The notes under the pieces were generated by a model. That model made no database searches, was not told where the DNA came from, and was given only the letters and a program-made list of their open reading frames with translations. Positions 13,521-21,396 of a stretch of 33,817 nucleotides of DNA are shown piece after piece. Location: the NCBI GenBank assembly GCA_964394565.1, contig CAYMYA010000009.1, forward strand, positions 1 through 33,817, given 5' to 3'. The position numbers were made by a program, and so were the translations under genes. Each line of letters begins with the position of its first letter. Position 1 is the stretch's first letter. Source of the DNA: CAIKHN01 sp964394565 (lineage in GTDB: Bacteria > Patescibacteriota > Patescibacteriia > UBA9934).

Positions 13521-14864
13521 TCACCGAAACCGCCGTGGAATTCCGGATGATTTTGAGCGGAGAACGCGGTGATATGCACCGGCGAAACGGTGGGCTTCGT
13601 CGCGGGCACGTTGGAGAATTTCTTTGCTGGATTGTGCGATACGACGAAGCTCTGTATTGCTCTCGTCAAACACAAGCCGATCTTGTTTCCGATCAACCCC
13701 CTTCGCAATGCCGATAACGGGAATCTCCACGCCAAGTTCCTTCATCACCTTTTTCACTCGATTCACTTGTCCCTCGCCTCCATCAATAATGACGAGATCG
13801 GGAGTAGGCCACGAAGCGTTCGCCACTCTCGCCAGCCTTCTCCGCATCACTTCTTCCATCGCACCAACATCGTTTGCACCGTCGAGCGTTTTGATACGAA
13901 ATTTCCGGTACTCGTTTTTCTTCGGCTGGCCATTTTCAAAGACCACCATGCTTGCTACATTCGATGTTCCACTGATATTCGCGATATCGTAGGCCTCGAT
14001 ACGACCGAGGGCATTCACATAGGCCGCTCCCCCAGCTCCATGTTGCGGTGCTGATGGTGAAATTTCGTGCGCGAGATCCCAATCGTCATCACGGGTGATG
14101 AGCGCGACGTCGTTGATGTGCTCGAGGGATTCAACCTTGTTTCGGAGATCAGCGGCGAGCTCGAAGTCTTTCGCACGCGCTGCGCGCTTCATGTCCCGTC
14201 GCATACCACGAACCACGTCATCTTTTTTTCCGGAAAAGAATTTGATGAGCTGACGAATAATTTTGCGATATTCGGTTTTCGAGATCGCCCCTGTGCACAC
14301 GCCAGGACATCGACCAATCTGCGCATCAAAACATGCACGCGGCAACACACCGCCGCAGACGCTCCATGGAATCGATCGACGAATAAGTTCCAGTGCAGTT
14401 CGAAGTGATCGGCCGCTGATGTACGGGCCGAAAACGGCGAGAAATTGGCGCTTCGCTTTCACCGACAGTGTTTTCGAAAACGGTTTCACACCAACATGCT
14501 CAAGGTCGAGTCCGCGAAGAAGCACGGGTTTTGGAAAATCTTCGTTCGTCATACACAAATACAAAAAACTCTTATCGTCACGGCTCAAAATATTGTACGG
14601 CGGCTGCCTGGTATGAATCTGATTTGTTTCGAGAACGAGTGCTTCAATCACCGTCGGCGTTTGAACGTAATCGATGCGTGCAATATTCGCGACGAGATCC
14701 GCAATCCGTGCATTGTGCGCCTTGGTAAAGTACGATCCCACTCGTTTTTTGAGACTCGTCGCCTTACCAATGTACAACAACTTCCCCGCAGCATCTGAAT
14801 ACAAATAAATCCCTGGGGCGTCGGGAAGATCGTTGTTGAGGATGGAAATTGATGAGGGGATCAT
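13521..14864 (-). CDS. uvrC: UvrC-type excinuclease subunit lacking the C-terminal HhH domain
   Basis: UvrC makes the two incisions around a lesion bound by UvrAB in nucleotide excision repair. Visible domains are the N-terminal GIY-YIG nuclease (GIYLY at 18, LLYIGKA at about 29-35), a cysteine-rich segment (CGGVLPRACFDAQIGRCPG), the UVR domain that binds UvrB (about 225-247, AKDFELAADLRNKV), and the RNase H-like endonuclease domain with YDIANISGTSNV and PDLVIIDGGEGQVN. The protein stops at 447 residues, just after YHRVLRSKSS; standard UvrC continues for about 150 residues with a (HhH)2 DNA-binding domain. No frameshift is evident, so this looks like a naturally short form. The start has no Shine-Dalgarno. 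It converges on structured RNA B. Confidence 0.88.
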   Translation of the reverse strand: MIPSSISILNNDLPDAPGIYLYSDAAGKLLYIGKATSLKKRVGSYFTKAHNARIADLVANIARIDYVQTPTVIEALVLETNQIHTRQPPYNILSRDDKSFLYLCMTNEDFPKPVLLRGLDLEHVGVKPFSKTLSVKAKRQFLAVFGPYISGRSLRTALELIRRSIPWSVCGGVLPRACFDAQIGRCPGVCTGAISKTEYRKIIRQLIKFFSGKKDDVVRGMRRDMKRAARAKDFELAADLRNKVESLEHINDVALITRDDDWDLAHEISPSAPQHGAGGAAYVNALGRIEAYDIANISGTSNVASMVVFENGQPKKNEYRKFRIKTLDGANDVGAMEEVMRRRLARVANASWPTPDLVIIDGGEGQVNRVKKVMKELGVEIPVIGIAKGVDRKQDRLVFDESNTELRRIAQSSKEILQRARDEAHRFAGAYHRVLRSKSSGIPRRFR

Positions 14865-14962
14865 TGAGAAAGAGTAATGGAAATATGAAAGAAAGTGAAT
14901 CTGATTCCCCTCCCAACCCCTTCCAAGATTCCCTCAGGCTCCGCTCCACCCCTTTCAAAAAC

Positions 14963-16099
14963 TCAGTCTCCAACGATCGTCATCACCACAATTGCCACAA
15001 ACGCACAAAATGTCAGCCCAACAATGATTTGCGGGATGCGAAGACGGTGTTTGGGAATTTCTGCGCTCACGCGCGCGCGTTCGTACGCGACGAGCATGCA
15101 AATCCCTACAATCGATCCGAGCACGCCACCGGAAATATTTAACACCACGCTTGTCGACGACGCACCGAGCATCATGACCACGAATGGCGCCGCCATGGCG
15201 AGTACCCACGATGTCACAAATCGCAAACGGAAATCAAACAAATACGTATTGGTGAGTGCCGTCGCAACATTCATAAACGCCGAAAGCACAATACACAGCG
15301 CAAGAGCTGCTGCGAGCACATACATATTATGTCCAAGCACGTTCTTCAATCCGGGAATCGCGTTCTCCGTCGTCGCGCTACCCATGACTCCCACAACAGC
15401 AATCACGAAGATGCCATACACCCCTGCAACGCCAAGAACGGCTTTTCGCGCGAGTTGCGGCAATGTCGACGCTTTACGCCCAAGAAAATCCCGTGCCTCC
15501 GGAATTGCGGAGAGACCGAAAAACGCAAACACCATAATGCCGAGCGCTGTGCCGAAGTGTTCTGGTGCGTAACCCGTGAAATGCTCCCAGTCCATGTATG
15601 GCACCGCCAGGACGGAAAGTACGGCGAGTAACGTAAGGAACGTCGGGAGCAAGAAGCGTTGTACGCGTGCGATGAACAGCGTCCCTCCCGCCGTTGCCAC
15701 TGCACCAAGCGCGAAAAAAACTATCGTCGCCATGAACGGCGTCATGGGCATGAACGAAAACGTCACCACACGCAAAAACTGACCACCGAACAAGCAGTAC
15801 GCGACAAGAGCTCCGTACGCACTGCCGATAAATGCCACCGCAGCAACGCCAGTACCAAATATCCCAAGCTCTCGCCCGATAACATGAATAAACCGCGCTT
15901 TTCCGCCGCGAACAAGCACGAGATCGGCGTACAGTTCCAAAACAACCGCGCTTAACGCACCAACCAGCACCAGCGCAAGCATACCAAGCACAAACCCCAC
16001 CTGTGCCACCGCATACGGCAGCGCAAGCATCCCCACGCCGATCATGGTGCCCATAAGCACCCGCACTGCACGCGCGCTCCCCTCAGAATACGATGCCAT
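14963..16099 (-). CDS. Amino-acid permease (aromatic/hydroxy amino acid transporter family)
   Basis: A 378-residue integral membrane protein with about eleven hydrophobic helices. The first helix carries GTMIGVGMLALPYAVAQVG, the unwound substrate-binding helix signature of the HAAAP/AAAP family (TyrP, Mtr, SdaC relatives) within the APC superfamily. It would import an amino acid by proton symport, which fits a cell with few biosynthetic genes. Substrate cannot be told. The ATG at 16099 is chosen since the first helix begins right after it; an in-frame extension to 16288 would run through the divergent promoter region and into dnaB. A TACACT hexamer lies 9 nt before the ATG, suggesting a leaderless message. 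Confidence 0.82.
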   Translation of the reverse strand: MASYSEGSARAVRVLMGTMIGVGMLALPYAVAQVGFVLGMLALVLVGALSAVVLELYADLVLVRGGKARFIHVIGRELGIFGTGVAAVAFIGSAYGALVAYCLFGGQFLRVVTFSFMPMTPFMATIVFFALGAVATAGGTLFIARVQRFLLPTFLTLLAVLSVLAVPYMDWEHFTGYAPEHFGTALGIMVFAFFGLSAIPEARDFLGRKASTLPQLARKAVLGVAGVYGIFVIAVVGVMGSATTENAIPGLKNVLGHNMYVLAAALALCIVLSAFMNVATALTNTYLFDFRLRFVTSWVLAMAAPFVVMMLGASSTSVVLNISGGVLGSIVGICMLVAYERARVSAEIPKHRLRIPQIIVGLTFCAFVAIVVMTIVGD

Positions 16100-16108
16100 A
16101 ATACGTAT

Positions 16109-16175
16109 AGTGTACCTTATCCCCTTACCGCCCACATGCTCTCCACTTCCACACAATTCCTCCGTCGCATACGAT
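16109..16175. promoter_or_regulatory. Divergent promoters of the permease and dnaB
   Basis: On the minus strand TACACT (16114-16109) ends 9 nt before the permease ATG. On the plus strand TACGAT (16170-16175) ends 9 nt before the dnaB ATG. Neither gene has a Shine-Dalgarno, so both transcripts probably start within a few bases of the start codon. The -35 elements are weak. Confidence 0.45.
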
Positions 16176-16184
16176 ACCCTTACT

Positions 16185-17651
16185 ATGGCAGACGTAGGCC
16201 GAATCCCTCCACATAATTTAGAAGCCGAGCGCGCCTTGCTCGGCGCGCTCTTGCTCGACCAAGATGTGCTCTTGAAAATTGGCGACACGCTCCGCAGTGA
16301 AGATTTTTATAAAGACTCTCACCGATTGATGTACGAAACCATGTTAGAACTCGTCGACCGCCACGAACCAATTGACGTGCTCACACTGGGAAACCGCCTG
16401 GAAGAGAAAGGTGTACTCAAACAAATCGGTGGACGCACCGCATTGGTCGAGCTGACAAATGCCACGAGCACCGCGGCGCACGTGGTGCACCATGCAGAAA
16501 TTGTTGCAAAAAAAGCAGCACTCCGCAGACTGCTTTCTGCGGCAAGCGACATCACCAATCTTGGTTTCGATGAATCACAAGACGTCGATGTGTTACTCGA
16601 CGAAGCCGAGCGCACCCTGTTTAATGTTTCACAGAATTTCATTAAACAATCATTTACTCCGTTACACACACTCCTCACCGAAGCATTCGACAGAATCGAC
16701 GAGCTCCACAAAGAAAAAGGGAAGCTCCGCGGTGTTGCGACGGGGTTCATCGGAATCGATAATTTGCTTGCGGGATTGCAAAATTCCGATCTTATTATTC
16801 TTGCCGCACGTCCGTCCGTGGGAAAGACATCGTTCGCCATGGATATTTTGCGCAACGTCGCCATGCGCACGAATAAACCCGTCGGTTTTTTTAGCTTGGA
16901 AATGTCCAAGGAACAGCTCGTCGACCGCATGATTTCTGCAGAAGCCAACGTTGACTTGTGGAAATTGCGCACCGGAAGGCTTTCAGAGCATGCCGACGAT
17001 TTCCCGCGCATTGGTGATGCCCTTGGCAAGCTCGCGGAGGCGCCGATATATATCGACGACTCCCCTATCGCGACTATTATGAGTATTCGCACCAAGGCAC
17101 GTCGCCTCCAAAGCGAACATGGGCTTTCTATGATTGTCATTGACTACCTGCAGCTCATGGAAGCACGGAAGAAAACGGATAATCGCGTGCAGGAAGTTGC
17201 AGAAATTTCTCGTGGTTTAAAACAAATTGCACGCGAGCTGAATGTTCCCGTCCTCGCACTTGCCCAGCTTTCTCGTGCAGTCGAAATGACAAAACCGGCA
17301 ATTCCAAAACTCGCGCACCTGCGTGACTCTGGAAGCATTGAACAGGATGCTGACGTCGTCATGTTTCTTTATCGCAAAGCTGCAGACCGAAATTACCAAC
17401 CGGAAGAACTCACTCCAGAAGAAAAAACGCGCGCAGAAGTCCACATCGCAAAACACCGCAACGGCCCAACCGGCATGGTGCCACTGTTTTGGGATGCCAC
17501 ACATGCGTCGTTTAAAAACCTCGATACACGCCACATGAGCACCATGGCTCCCACATCACAAACGCAACAAGCGCCATCAGGGCCAAACCCAAGCAACATT
17601 GGCCTCCCCCCAGGTGTCCCACCAAAAAATGCCGGTCTTCCGCCAAAATAA
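16185..17651 (+). CDS. dnaB: Replicative DNA helicase DnaB
   Basis: DnaB is the hexameric 5'-3' helicase at the replication fork. The 488-residue protein has the N-terminal DnaB domain (about 8-110, starting PPHNLEAERALLGALL), a linker and the RecA-like helicase domain. Walker A is ARPSVGKTS (208-216), Walker B is MIVIDYLQL (316-324), and the conserved QLSRAVE and HLRDSGSIEQDADVV motifs follow. The C-terminus has a proline-rich tail with two near-copies of the pattern GLPPxxPPK. No intein is present. The ATG at 16185 is preferred to upstream ones because the family N-terminus begins there. ebfC follows after 38 bp and recR after that, on the same strand. Confidence 0.97.
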   Translation: MADVGRIPPHNLEAERALLGALLLDQDVLLKIGDTLRSEDFYKDSHRLMYETMLELVDRHEPIDVLTLGNRLEEKGVLKQIGGRTALVELTNATSTAAHVVHHAEIVAKKAALRRLLSAASDITNLGFDESQDVDVLLDEAERTLFNVSQNFIKQSFTPLHTLLTEAFDRIDELHKEKGKLRGVATGFIGIDNLLAGLQNSDLIILAARPSVGKTSFAMDILRNVAMRTNKPVGFFSLEMSKEQLVDRMISAEANVDLWKLRTGRLSEHADDFPRIGDALGKLAEAPIYIDDSPIATIMSIRTKARRLQSEHGLSMIVIDYLQLMEARKKTDNRVQEVAEISRGLKQIARELNVPVLALAQLSRAVEMTKPAIPKLAHLRDSGSIEQDADVVMFLYRKAADRNYQPEELTPEEKTRAEVHIAKHRNGPTGMVPLFWDATHASFKNLDTRHMSTMAPTSQTQQAPSGPNPSNIGLPPGVPPKNAGLPPK

Positions 17652-17689
17652 GAACGTTGGTACGATGCTTTCGATCCTAATCTTTTTCT

Positions 17690-17983
17690 ATGTTTAACAA
17701 ACTCAAACAAATCAACGATCTCCGCACGCAGAGCAAACACATGAAAGCCATGTTGGATGACGTCATTGTGGTAGGGAAAGGCGCGAGCGGAAAAGTAATG
17801 ATTACCGTGAACGGCAGCCACGAAACGCTCGGCGTGCAGATTGATGAAGACCTCGACCGAGAAAAAATCGCCAAGGGCGTACAAGAAGCGCTAAACGACG
17901 TGAACAACAAACTCCAGGCCGAACTCATGAAAACCATGAAAGAAATGGGCGGGCTCGATGCATTCAAAAATCTCGGCCTCTAG
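17690..17983 (+). CDS. ebfC: YbaB/EbfC family nucleoid-associated protein
   Basis: A 97-residue DNA-binding protein of the YbaB/EbfC family, a tweezer-shaped dimer that binds the nucleoid and is usually encoded next to recR. The sequence shows the N-terminal helix (residues 1-25), the three-strand sheet with VVGKGASGKVMITVNGSHET (about 25-44), and the C-terminal helices (EEDLDREK-like segment, NNKLQAELMKTMKEMGG). It lacks the methionine-rich N-terminal extension of some homologues. It sits between dnaB and recR, where many bacteria have dnaX instead of dnaB. Transcription with dnaB is likely. Confidence 0.88.
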   Translation: MFNKLKQINDLRTQSKHMKAMLDDVIVVGKGASGKVMITVNGSHETLGVQIDEDLDREKIAKGVQEALNDVNNKLQAELMKTMKEMGGLDAFKNLGL

Positions 17984-17990
17984 ACATCCT

Positions 17991-18010
17991 CCCCTCCTGT
18001 TCGGGAGGGG
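17991..18010 (+). promoter_or_regulatory. Hairpin containing the recR Shine-Dalgarno
   Basis: CCCCTCC (17991-17997) pairs perfectly with GGAGGGG (18004-18010) across a 6-nt loop. The 3' arm is the only Shine-Dalgarno-like sequence before the recR ATG (18019), eight bases away. The hairpin would hide the site until opened, for instance by ribosomes finishing ebfC. There is no T-tract, so it is not a terminator. Confidence 0.6.
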
Positions 18011-18018
18011 CTCCACAT

Positions 18019-18621
18019 ATGCGACGATTCCCCGCGCCAATTCATAACGCCGTCGCCGCATTAGGGCGACTTCCTGGCGTGGGACCAAAAACCGCATTGC
18101 GATATGCATTTGCGCTGCTCCGATTCTCCAGAAACGACCTCCTGCTCTTGAGCAAATCCATCGCGGAATTACTCAACATCGCCACGTGCAAAGCATGTTT
18201 CACGTATGCCGAACGAGAGGAATGCGATATTTGCACCGATGGAACGAGAGACCGTACGAAACTCTGTATCGTCGCAGAAGCACGCGATATCGCAACGTTG
18301 GAAGCGACCGGCGTGTACAAAGGCAAATATTTTGTGCTCGGCGGTACGCTGAACCCGATTGACGGACGTACACCCGATACGCTCAATGTTCGCCAACTCG
18401 ATGATCGGCTGAAGCTCGACCAAACCATTCGCGAATGTATTTTCGCGTTCTCACCAGACGTACACGGCGAAACCACCATTATGTACCTCACCCGGCACAT
18501 CAAGCCGCTCGGCATTTCCATGACACGTCTTGCGCGTGGGCTCCCCATGGGTGCCGACATTGAATACGCAGATGAAGTCACGCTTGCGAGCGCACTGTCT
18601 GGGCGCTCTGAAGCGGTGTAA
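18019..18621 (+). CDS. recR: Recombination mediator RecR
   Basis: RecR acts with RecO (and RecF) to load RecA on single-stranded DNA at gaps and breaks. The 200-residue protein has the N-terminal helix-hairpin-helix (RLPGVGPKTALRYA, about 17-30), the four-cysteine zinc finger (C57, C60, C69, C72), the Toprim domain with acidic residue in CIVAEARD (83-90), and the C-terminal Walker B-like part ending ARGLPMGADIEYADEVTLASAL. Length is normal. It follows ebfC and ends four bases from the convergent aminopeptidase gene. Confidence 0.96.
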   Translation: MRRFPAPIHNAVAALGRLPGVGPKTALRYAFALLRFSRNDLLLLSKSIAELLNIATCKACFTYAEREECDICTDGTRDRTKLCIVAEARDIATLEATGVYKGKYFVLGGTLNPIDGRTPDTLNVRQLDDRLKLDQTIRECIFAFSPDVHGETTIMYLTRHIKPLGISMTRLARGLPMGADIEYADEVTLASALSGRSEAV

Positions 18622-18625
18622 TCGT

Positions 18626-19630
18626 TTACTTCCCAATGGTGTACACGCCATCGTTGTACACGCACTCCCCGTCGATCGTCACCGTCGTCACATCCGCAAA
18701 TACATCGACGTGGTACCGACTCGAGCGTTTCGGAAAACCTTCTTTTGTGTAAATGGTGTGTTTTCGACCAATCGAGAGGTGTACCCCACACATTCGCTCG
18801 TAGCTTCCAATATCGGTGAGCCGTCGGTGACGTGTTAATGCGCGATTCATACCGAACCCAAGCTCGCGCACCCACAACGGCTCGTCTTCACGAATCTGGT
18901 CAATCACGCGCACGAACGATGCCGGCGCAGTCGGCGCATCCACAATCATGCCGTGCTCGATGCGGACGAGCACCGGCTCTGGCGGCGCAATGACATGAAA
19001 ATCTGCATCGGCATACGCAAAGAATTTCACTGTGCCATTCACGTTCGCTAAATCGCTCGGCTCCGTAAACACTTCGCCAATCGGAAATTGCCCACCGATA
19101 TTTTTCATACCCGTGTAATCACCGATATTCAGTTTTCCAGATTCAAATGGTCCGTCGTACACCAATTCCGTGCCCTCGCACGCCACCACAATTTGCGTCG
19201 CACGATCAATCCGCTCTTTCAGCGCATGCCCAACGGTGTGGTAATACGTTTTGTCGTATGCGAGGGAATCGCAATATGTTTGGTGCTCCGCTTCTGGCAT
19301 GCGACCAAGGTGTGGGTGCTCAATGACGGCAAGCTTGCGATCATACAGCTCAAGGCGAAACCTAAACTCGTTCAAGCGGAAACTCGTAGACTGAATAAGG
19401 ATGACGAGATCTCCAGGCGACAGCGTATCAATCGTCGCACGAATCACTTCCGGTGTCGTGGTATCGAAATTGAGTTCAATCATGTTGGTCAGTATTGCGC
19501 GATACCCGGCGGTCAACGTTCGTGCCAGCGGCGACTGTTCATCGAATACCACAAGCACCCGGTGATCAAGCGGCACGCGAATGGCATCCTCAATGATATG
19601 ACGTACATTATTCTCCAACGTTGCATGCAT
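18626..19630 (-). CDS. M29-family aminopeptidase (thermophilic metalloprotease type)
   Basis: A 334-residue protein resembling peptidase family M29 (AmpS, aminopeptidase T), which removes N-terminal residues from peptides using two metal ions. The diagnostic stretch is GGQFPIGEVFTEPSDLANVNG (about 178-198), matching the family pattern N-x-P-x-GE-x-FTxP; later come ELGFGMN and RYHVDVFADV, which hold the usual metal-ligand region (HxD). The N-terminal half is divergent from typical M29 enzymes and the protein is shorter (family about 370-410), so activity is likely but not certain. It converges on recR and diverges from the unknown gene at 19815. Confidence 0.72.
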   Translation of the reverse strand: MHATLENNVRHIIEDAIRVPLDHRVLVVFDEQSPLARTLTAGYRAILTNMIELNFDTTTPEVIRATIDTLSPGDLVILIQSTSFRLNEFRFRLELYDRKLAVIEHPHLGRMPEAEHQTYCDSLAYDKTYYHTVGHALKERIDRATQIVVACEGTELVYDGPFESGKLNIGDYTGMKNIGGQFPIGEVFTEPSDLANVNGTVKFFAYADADFHVIAPPEPVLVRIEHGMIVDAPTAPASFVRVIDQIREDEPLWVRELGFGMNRALTRHRRLTDIGSYERMCGVHLSIGRKHTIYTKEGFPKRSSRYHVDVFADVTTVTIDGECVYNDGVYTIGK

Positions 19631-19799
19631 ATATAGACAGAAGAATATCGGACATTGTGCAAATATGCGAGAGTTCGGAGCACCGTCCTGCGATCTCTCG
19701 GTTCATGCATACCGCGAGACGGTTCAGAATCATGCGGAACCGTATGAGAAAATTCACCAGTGGGCTCCCCAAATCCACACGGGAACGCGTATGTTTTGG

Positions 19800-19805
19800 T
19801 ACTAT
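19800..19805 (+). promoter_or_regulatory. Extended -10 box before the 267-residue unknown gene
   Basis: TACTAT preceded by TGG (TGnTAnnnT) ends 9 nt before the ATG at 19815. The -35 region is weak. The message would have almost no leader, and an upstream in-frame ATG at 19665 would lie before the transcript start. Confidence 0.5.
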
Positions 19806-19814
19806 ACTCATCGT

Positions 19815-20618
19815 ATGAACTTTGATCGTCCAATATCCTCTGAAACAGCAGCTCGTCTTGGCGTACGTGATGTCATAGCGCGAGTTCGTCAAGCGTTAGG
19901 CACATATTCAAACAGAAGTTTTTACGAAGACATTCGCGCTATCGCTGAAGACGAAAGCGTGCCTCATGCGCTCCGTGATACTGCACAAAAGTTTCTCACG
20001 GATGCACGAAAACATGCGCTCACGGCGGACATTGTCGACGCAATCATTGCGCGCCGGCTCCCCCGTGCACCGGACGGATACAAGACCGTCGAAGAAATCC
20101 GTCTCGCAGAACACCTCGGGGTTGAAAATGTCCGTACAACAATTCAATTTCTCCTCTGGGTTCGCGGTATCCCAGATTCGGTTCTCAGTCATCCAAATGA
20201 TTGGAAAGCGTACGAGCACGACATAAAAGATTTTTGTATCTTTGCCCGTGGCGACAACGGCATGACCACAATATTCTTTAGCCCGACAGCACAACAAGAA
20301 ATTCTTACAAGCATTCGCCGCGGTACGAAACCTGCCCAACACGTCACCGACGAACATCAGGATCAACATTCCGTTGTGCAAGCTTCTTCAGAAAACTCCA
20401 GCGCTGCATTTGCGCCGGAACATGAAGCGCAAATTCAAGCACTAAAGGAACGACTGATAGCGATTCTCCCATATCTTTACCGCGGCAATCGCTATGAAGG
20501 AAATCAAATCTTGAAACTTCTCACGCCAAACATTGCACCACACGACGCGCAATACTACGCGCTCCGCATCCTTGCACTTGAACGCATCGCACGACACAAT
20601 CAGTTTGAAGATGAATAA
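19815..20618 (+). CDS. Uncharacterised helical protein, 267 residues
   Basis: Not recognised. The protein appears soluble and mainly helical, with no signal peptide or membrane segment. Residues about 80-115 (YKTVEEIRLAEHLG, then TTIQFLLWVRGIP) have the spacing of a winged-helix or helix-turn-helix unit, followed by HPNDWKAYEHDIKDF and a phenylalanine-rich strand (MTTIFFSPTAQQEIL). A polar linker (about 180-210) leads to a C-terminal helical bundle with a hydrophobic repeat (about 213-260). A regulatory or DNA-binding role is possible but only suggested by this pattern. The start at 19815 follows an extended -10 box by nine bases. Its 3' end overlaps the remains of a CYTH gene on the opposite strand. 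Confidence 0.7.
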   Translation: MNFDRPISSETAARLGVRDVIARVRQALGTYSNRSFYEDIRAIAEDESVPHALRDTAQKFLTDARKHALTADIVDAIIARRLPRAPDGYKTVEEIRLAEHLGVENVRTTIQFLLWVRGIPDSVLSHPNDWKAYEHDIKDFCIFARGDNGMTTIFFSPTAQQEILTSIRRGTKPAQHVTDEHQDQHSVVQASSENSSAAFAPEHEAQIQALKERLIAILPYLYRGNRYEGNQILKLLTPNIAPHDAQYYALRILALERIARHNQFEDE

Positions 20619-20853
20619 CAATGCATATATTCAACATCCAACACCGTCCCTGGCCGCATCGCTTGTGATTTTCGCATTGTCCAACGCCCACATTTCACGC
20701 AGTGTCTCTTGAGACGCGTTCTTTTCTGCACCGATGAAAATAAGGAACCTTACCGCGCGATCAACATCATCAAATTCATGTTCAATCACGGCACGCTTTG
20801 CGGACATCATCTTTCTGGATCCCTGTAAACGTTGCTTCAAATTCAATATGCAT
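20602..20853 (-). pseudogene. Remnant of a CYTH-domain gene (class IV adenylate cyclase / ThTPase-like)
   Basis: Three reading frames on the minus strand hold consecutive pieces of a CYTH protein. The ATG at 20853 opens MHIEFEATFTGIQKDDVRKA, the family N-terminus with its ExExE-like motif, ending at a TGA (20784-20782). A second frame then gives HEFDDVDRAVRFLIFIG and QETLREMWALDNAKI, the C-terminal half of the domain; a third frame from about 20656 gives RPGTVLDVEY, the expected last strand. About 70 central residues are missing. Intact members bind triphosphates in a beta tunnel. This copy cannot make a full protein. Confidence 0.65.
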
Positions 20854-20976
20854 AGAATACCCTGAGGATAGCCCCAGCGGAACCTTCTTGCCAGAGCCGC
20901 TCCCACCATGATACGCTTCTCGCGTTCTTTTGAGTGTTTTCTGTCAGTTTCCGTCGTTCTTTGGTCGATGCCGCCC

Positions 20977-21052
20977 GCCGAAATAGCTCAGCTGGTAGAG
21001 CAACGGTTTTGTAAACCGTAGGTCACCGGTTCGAATCCGGTTTTCGGCTCCA
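20977..21052 (+). tRNA. trnT(ugu): tRNA-Thr (anticodon UGU)
   Basis: A complete cloverleaf: acceptor stem 20977-20983 with 21042-21048, D arm with AGCTCAGCTGGTAGAGC, anticodon stem ACGGT / ACCGT with loop TTTGTAA (anticodon TGT), and T arm CCGGTTCGAATCCGG. The discriminator is T, and CCA is encoded (21050-21052). Confidence 0.95.
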
Positions 21053-21178
21053 CCCTTCGCTCCTCGTTATGCTCGGAGCTCCGGATGGCAAGCCAACGTT
21101 ATTTTCAGAGATCGTGAGAAAAAGAAACGAATGTAAAACGAAGCTGTTTGCGTCAAGTTTCGGTGCGGAAGGATGAAT

Positions 21179-21306
21179 GTACGGATGAACGATTTGAGAC
21201 TATGTTCGATGCGGAGCAAGGAAAGCTTGTGAGGCGTACCCCCAAAGTACGTCGAGCAAGTTTCCGCTGCGACAAGTCGAAAAGAGGCCAAATCGTTCGG
21301 CCGTAC
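21179..21306 (+). ncRNA. Long imperfect hairpin filling the Thr-Tyr tRNA spacer
   Basis: GTACGG (21179-21184) pairs with CCGTAC (21301-21306) and, after a 2x2 internal loop, GAACGATTTG (21187-21196) pairs with CAAATCGTTC (21289-21298). Further nested pairs include GCGGA / TCCGC and CGTAC / GTACG. The helix ends four bases before the tRNA-Tyr gene. It may be a processing signal in a pre-tRNA, a separate small RNA, or a palindromic element. Confidence 0.5.
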
Positions 21307-21309
21307 CAC

Positions 21310-21395
21310 GGGTTGGTACTCAAGCGGTCAACGAGGAGAGACTGTAAATCTCTTGGCTTGCGCCTTCGAAGGTTCGAATCCTTCCCAACCCACCA
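21310..21395 (+). tRNA. trnY(gua): tRNA-Tyr (anticodon GUA)
   Basis: Class II tRNA with a long variable arm (TGGCTTGCGCCTTCGA region). The acceptor stem GGGTTGG (21310-21316) pairs with CCAACCC (21385-21391). The anticodon stem AGAGA / TCTCT encloses CTGTAAA (anticodon GTA); the T arm is GAAGGTTCGAATCCTTC. Discriminator A, encoded CCA (21393-21395). Confidence 0.95.
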
Positions 21396-21396
21396 C

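Noticed and set aside
19665..19814. A 50-residue N-terminal extension of the 267-residue unknown gene
   Set aside because: The extension lies before the extended -10 box at 19800 and is rich in residues unlike the rest; the ATG at 19815 fits the promoter.
20782..20784. TGA read as an amino acid (recoded lineage)
   Set aside because: Intact genes here use TGA as a stop (tpiA, nth). The in-frame TGA in the CYTH remnant is better explained by decay.
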